Below are positions 5,255 to 6,228 of a stretch of DNA of 6,228 nt, in pieces. Below the pieces are notes generated by a model, which worked only from the letters and a program-made list of their open reading frames with translations, did no database searches and had not been told where the DNA came from. Position 1 is the stretch's first letter, and each line of letters opens with the position of its first letter. The DNA comes from Deltaproteobacteria bacterium. GTDB taxonomy: Bacteria > Desulfobacterota > Syntrophia > Syntrophales > UBA2185. The position numbers and the translations under genes were made by a program. Location: assembly GCA_026388495.1 (NCBI GenBank), contig JAPLJQ010000571.1, forward strand, positions 1 to 6,228, in the 5' to 3' direction.

Positions 5255-6181
5255 ATGGCCATTGACAGGATTCAAATCAAACAAGGTCTGAAAGGAGGCC
5301 TTCGGAAGGGGTGGAGCGGGTTTATCTGGATCATGAAGATCCTCATTCCCGTCTCTTTGTTTACAGCTATCCTCTCGTGGACCGGATGGTTGAGCCACCT
5401 CGATTCCCTCCTTCAGCCCCTGATGAGTATCTTGAGTCTGCCGGCTATTGCTGCATTTCCCCTTCTAATCGGAATGCTTACGAATATTTATGCAGGCATC
5501 GCCGCCATGGCCGTCCTGCCCTTTTCTCATGACCAGATGACCCTGATGGCCATTTTTCTTCTCATTGCCCACAATCTGATTCAGGAAGGCATCGTCCAGG
5601 CCAAATCAGGCATTCACCCATTGAAAGCGACTCTGTTTCGTCTTGCCGCTGCCGTCTTCACGGTAATCGCCATCGCCCCCTTTTTCGATATAACCACAAC
5701 GGTCATGGGAACATCGGACCTCTCTTTCGAAACACAGAAACCTTTTATCGACGCCATACAGGAGTGGGGTATGACGACCCTTGCCCTCAGTATCAAAATT
5801 TTCGTCATTATTATGAGTATTCTGACATTGCTTGAGGTTTTGAAGACCCTTGACCTGATTCATCCCATGGTCCGGCTTCTCAATCCTCTACTGAAGCTGA
5901 TGGGACTGAATCAGAAGGTGGGTTTTCTATGGCTCACTGCTGTTGTTTTTGGAGTCGCTTACGGGGGGGCGGTGATCGTCGAGGAAGTCAAGTCAGGTCA
6001 TCTGACAAAAGAAGAACTGGAAGAATTGCATCTTTCCATCGGCATCAATCACGCCCTGGTGGAAGATCCCAGCCTGTTTCTATCCCTGGGACTCAATCCC
6101 TTCTGGCTCTGGGTCCCGCGGATCATCGTTGCGATTCTGGCGGAACGCCTCCTCACCCTGTGGCGGATTATAAAGAGGTAA
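5255..6181 (+). CDS. Nucleoside recognition (Gate) domain membrane protein with two internal repeats
   Basis: The 308-residue polytopic inner-membrane protein has hydrophobic segments at roughly 24-44, 58-80, 82-108, 125-144, 173-195, 222-242 and 284-303. It resembles the Gate/nucleoside-recognition family (PF07670; SpmA, SpmB and the gate part of FeoB), whose members are transporters or of unknown substrate. Two copies of the unit can be aligned by eye: KI at 28 and 181, LLQPLMSILSL (52-62) with LLNPLLKLMGL (208-218), YAG (79-81) with YGG (236-238), and IAHNLIQE (104-111) with INHALVED (264-271). The equivalent histidines and acidic residues, H106/E111 and H266/D271, may be functional. The ATG at 5255 lacks a good Shine-Dalgarno, but the amphipathic start GLKGGLRKGW looks genuine and the next Met (27) lies inside the first membrane segment. 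It diverges from the glycosyltransferase cluster and has a plausible sigma70 promoter. Substrate unknown; a link to LPS is not implied. Confidence 0.8.
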   Translation: MAIDRIQIKQGLKGGLRKGWSGFIWIMKILIPVSLFTAILSWTGWLSHLDSLLQPLMSILSLPAIAAFPLLIGMLTNIYAGIAAMAVLPFSHDQMTLMAIFLLIAHNLIQEGIVQAKSGIHPLKATLFRLAAAVFTVIAIAPFFDITTTVMGTSDLSFETQKPFIDAIQEWGMTTLALSIKIFVIIMSILTLLEVLKTLDLIHPMVRLLNPLLKLMGLNQKVGFLWLTAVVFGVAYGGAVIVEEVKSGHLTKEELEELHLSIGINHALVEDPSLFLSLGLNPFWLWVPRIIVAILAERLLTLWRIIKR

Positions 6182-6228
6182 TTCCGAAGAACGCTTTTTC
6201 AGAACCGCTATTCCATTTTCCAGGTGGT

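Noticed and set aside
6168..6228. Possible 3' end of a convergent minus-strand gene at the right edge
   Set aside because: A minus-strand frame is open to the window edge and ends at 6168-6170, but about 19 residues without a recognisable motif are not enough to support a gene.
6182..6228. Terminator after the Gate-domain gene
   Set aside because: There is a short T-run near 6195 but no stem of useful length before it.

Overview
The window looks like a chromosomal segment of a Gram-negative bacterium that makes lipopolysaccharide (LPS). It holds the adenylyltransferase domain of the ADP-heptose pathway and a run of four glycosyltransferase-like genes plus a methyltransferase. The gene styles, the heptosyltransferase subtype with a C-terminal cysteine cluster, the stand-alone Gate-domain membrane protein and a REP-like repeat remnant would all fit a Desulfobacterota/Syntrophobacterota-type organism (former Deltaproteobacteria). 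That placement is an inference from style, not a demonstrated assignment.

Layout. At the left edge (1-444, plus strand) is the 3' part of an HldE/RfaE2-type nucleotidyltransferase, cut by the window start. Facing it after only 18 bases is a minus-strand cluster read from about 5032 down to 463. In transcription order it holds a GT9 heptosyltransferase-like gene, a GT10 (alpha-1,3-fucosyltransferase-like) gene, a GT2 gene, a 103-base spacer with a degenerate REP-like palindrome, an unusual GT-A-like gene, and a class I SAM methyltransferase. The first three genes are joined by 4-base ATGA overlaps and the last two by a GTGA overlap, so strong translational coupling is expected. A 222-base AT-rich divergent intergenic region (5033-5254) separates the cluster from a plus-strand membrane protein with two Gate (nucleoside recognition) repeats (5255-6181). 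The last 47 bases hold nothing I can support.

How the genes fit together. HldE makes the nucleotide-activated heptose precursor, and the GT9 enzyme is the type that transfers heptose to LPS inner core. The GT10, GT2 and GT-A-like proteins would add further sugars, and the methyltransferase could modify or cap the glycan. The exact sugars cannot be read from sequence. The Gate-domain protein is probably an unrelated neighbour with its own promoter.

The main anomaly is the methyltransferase. Its two halves lie in the same frame, separated by a single TAA that is immediately followed by ATG. The first half carries the SAM-binding glycine-rich motif and the second half carries the later strands of the same fold. 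This is a fresh nonsense mutation, a base error, or a stop-restart split enzyme. Other points of note are the REP-like remnant, the lower G+C of the GT9 gene, and the clear internal duplication of the Gate protein. I see no CRISPR array, transposase, tRNA/rRNA, riboswitch or defence system, and no evidence for a wholly new system.
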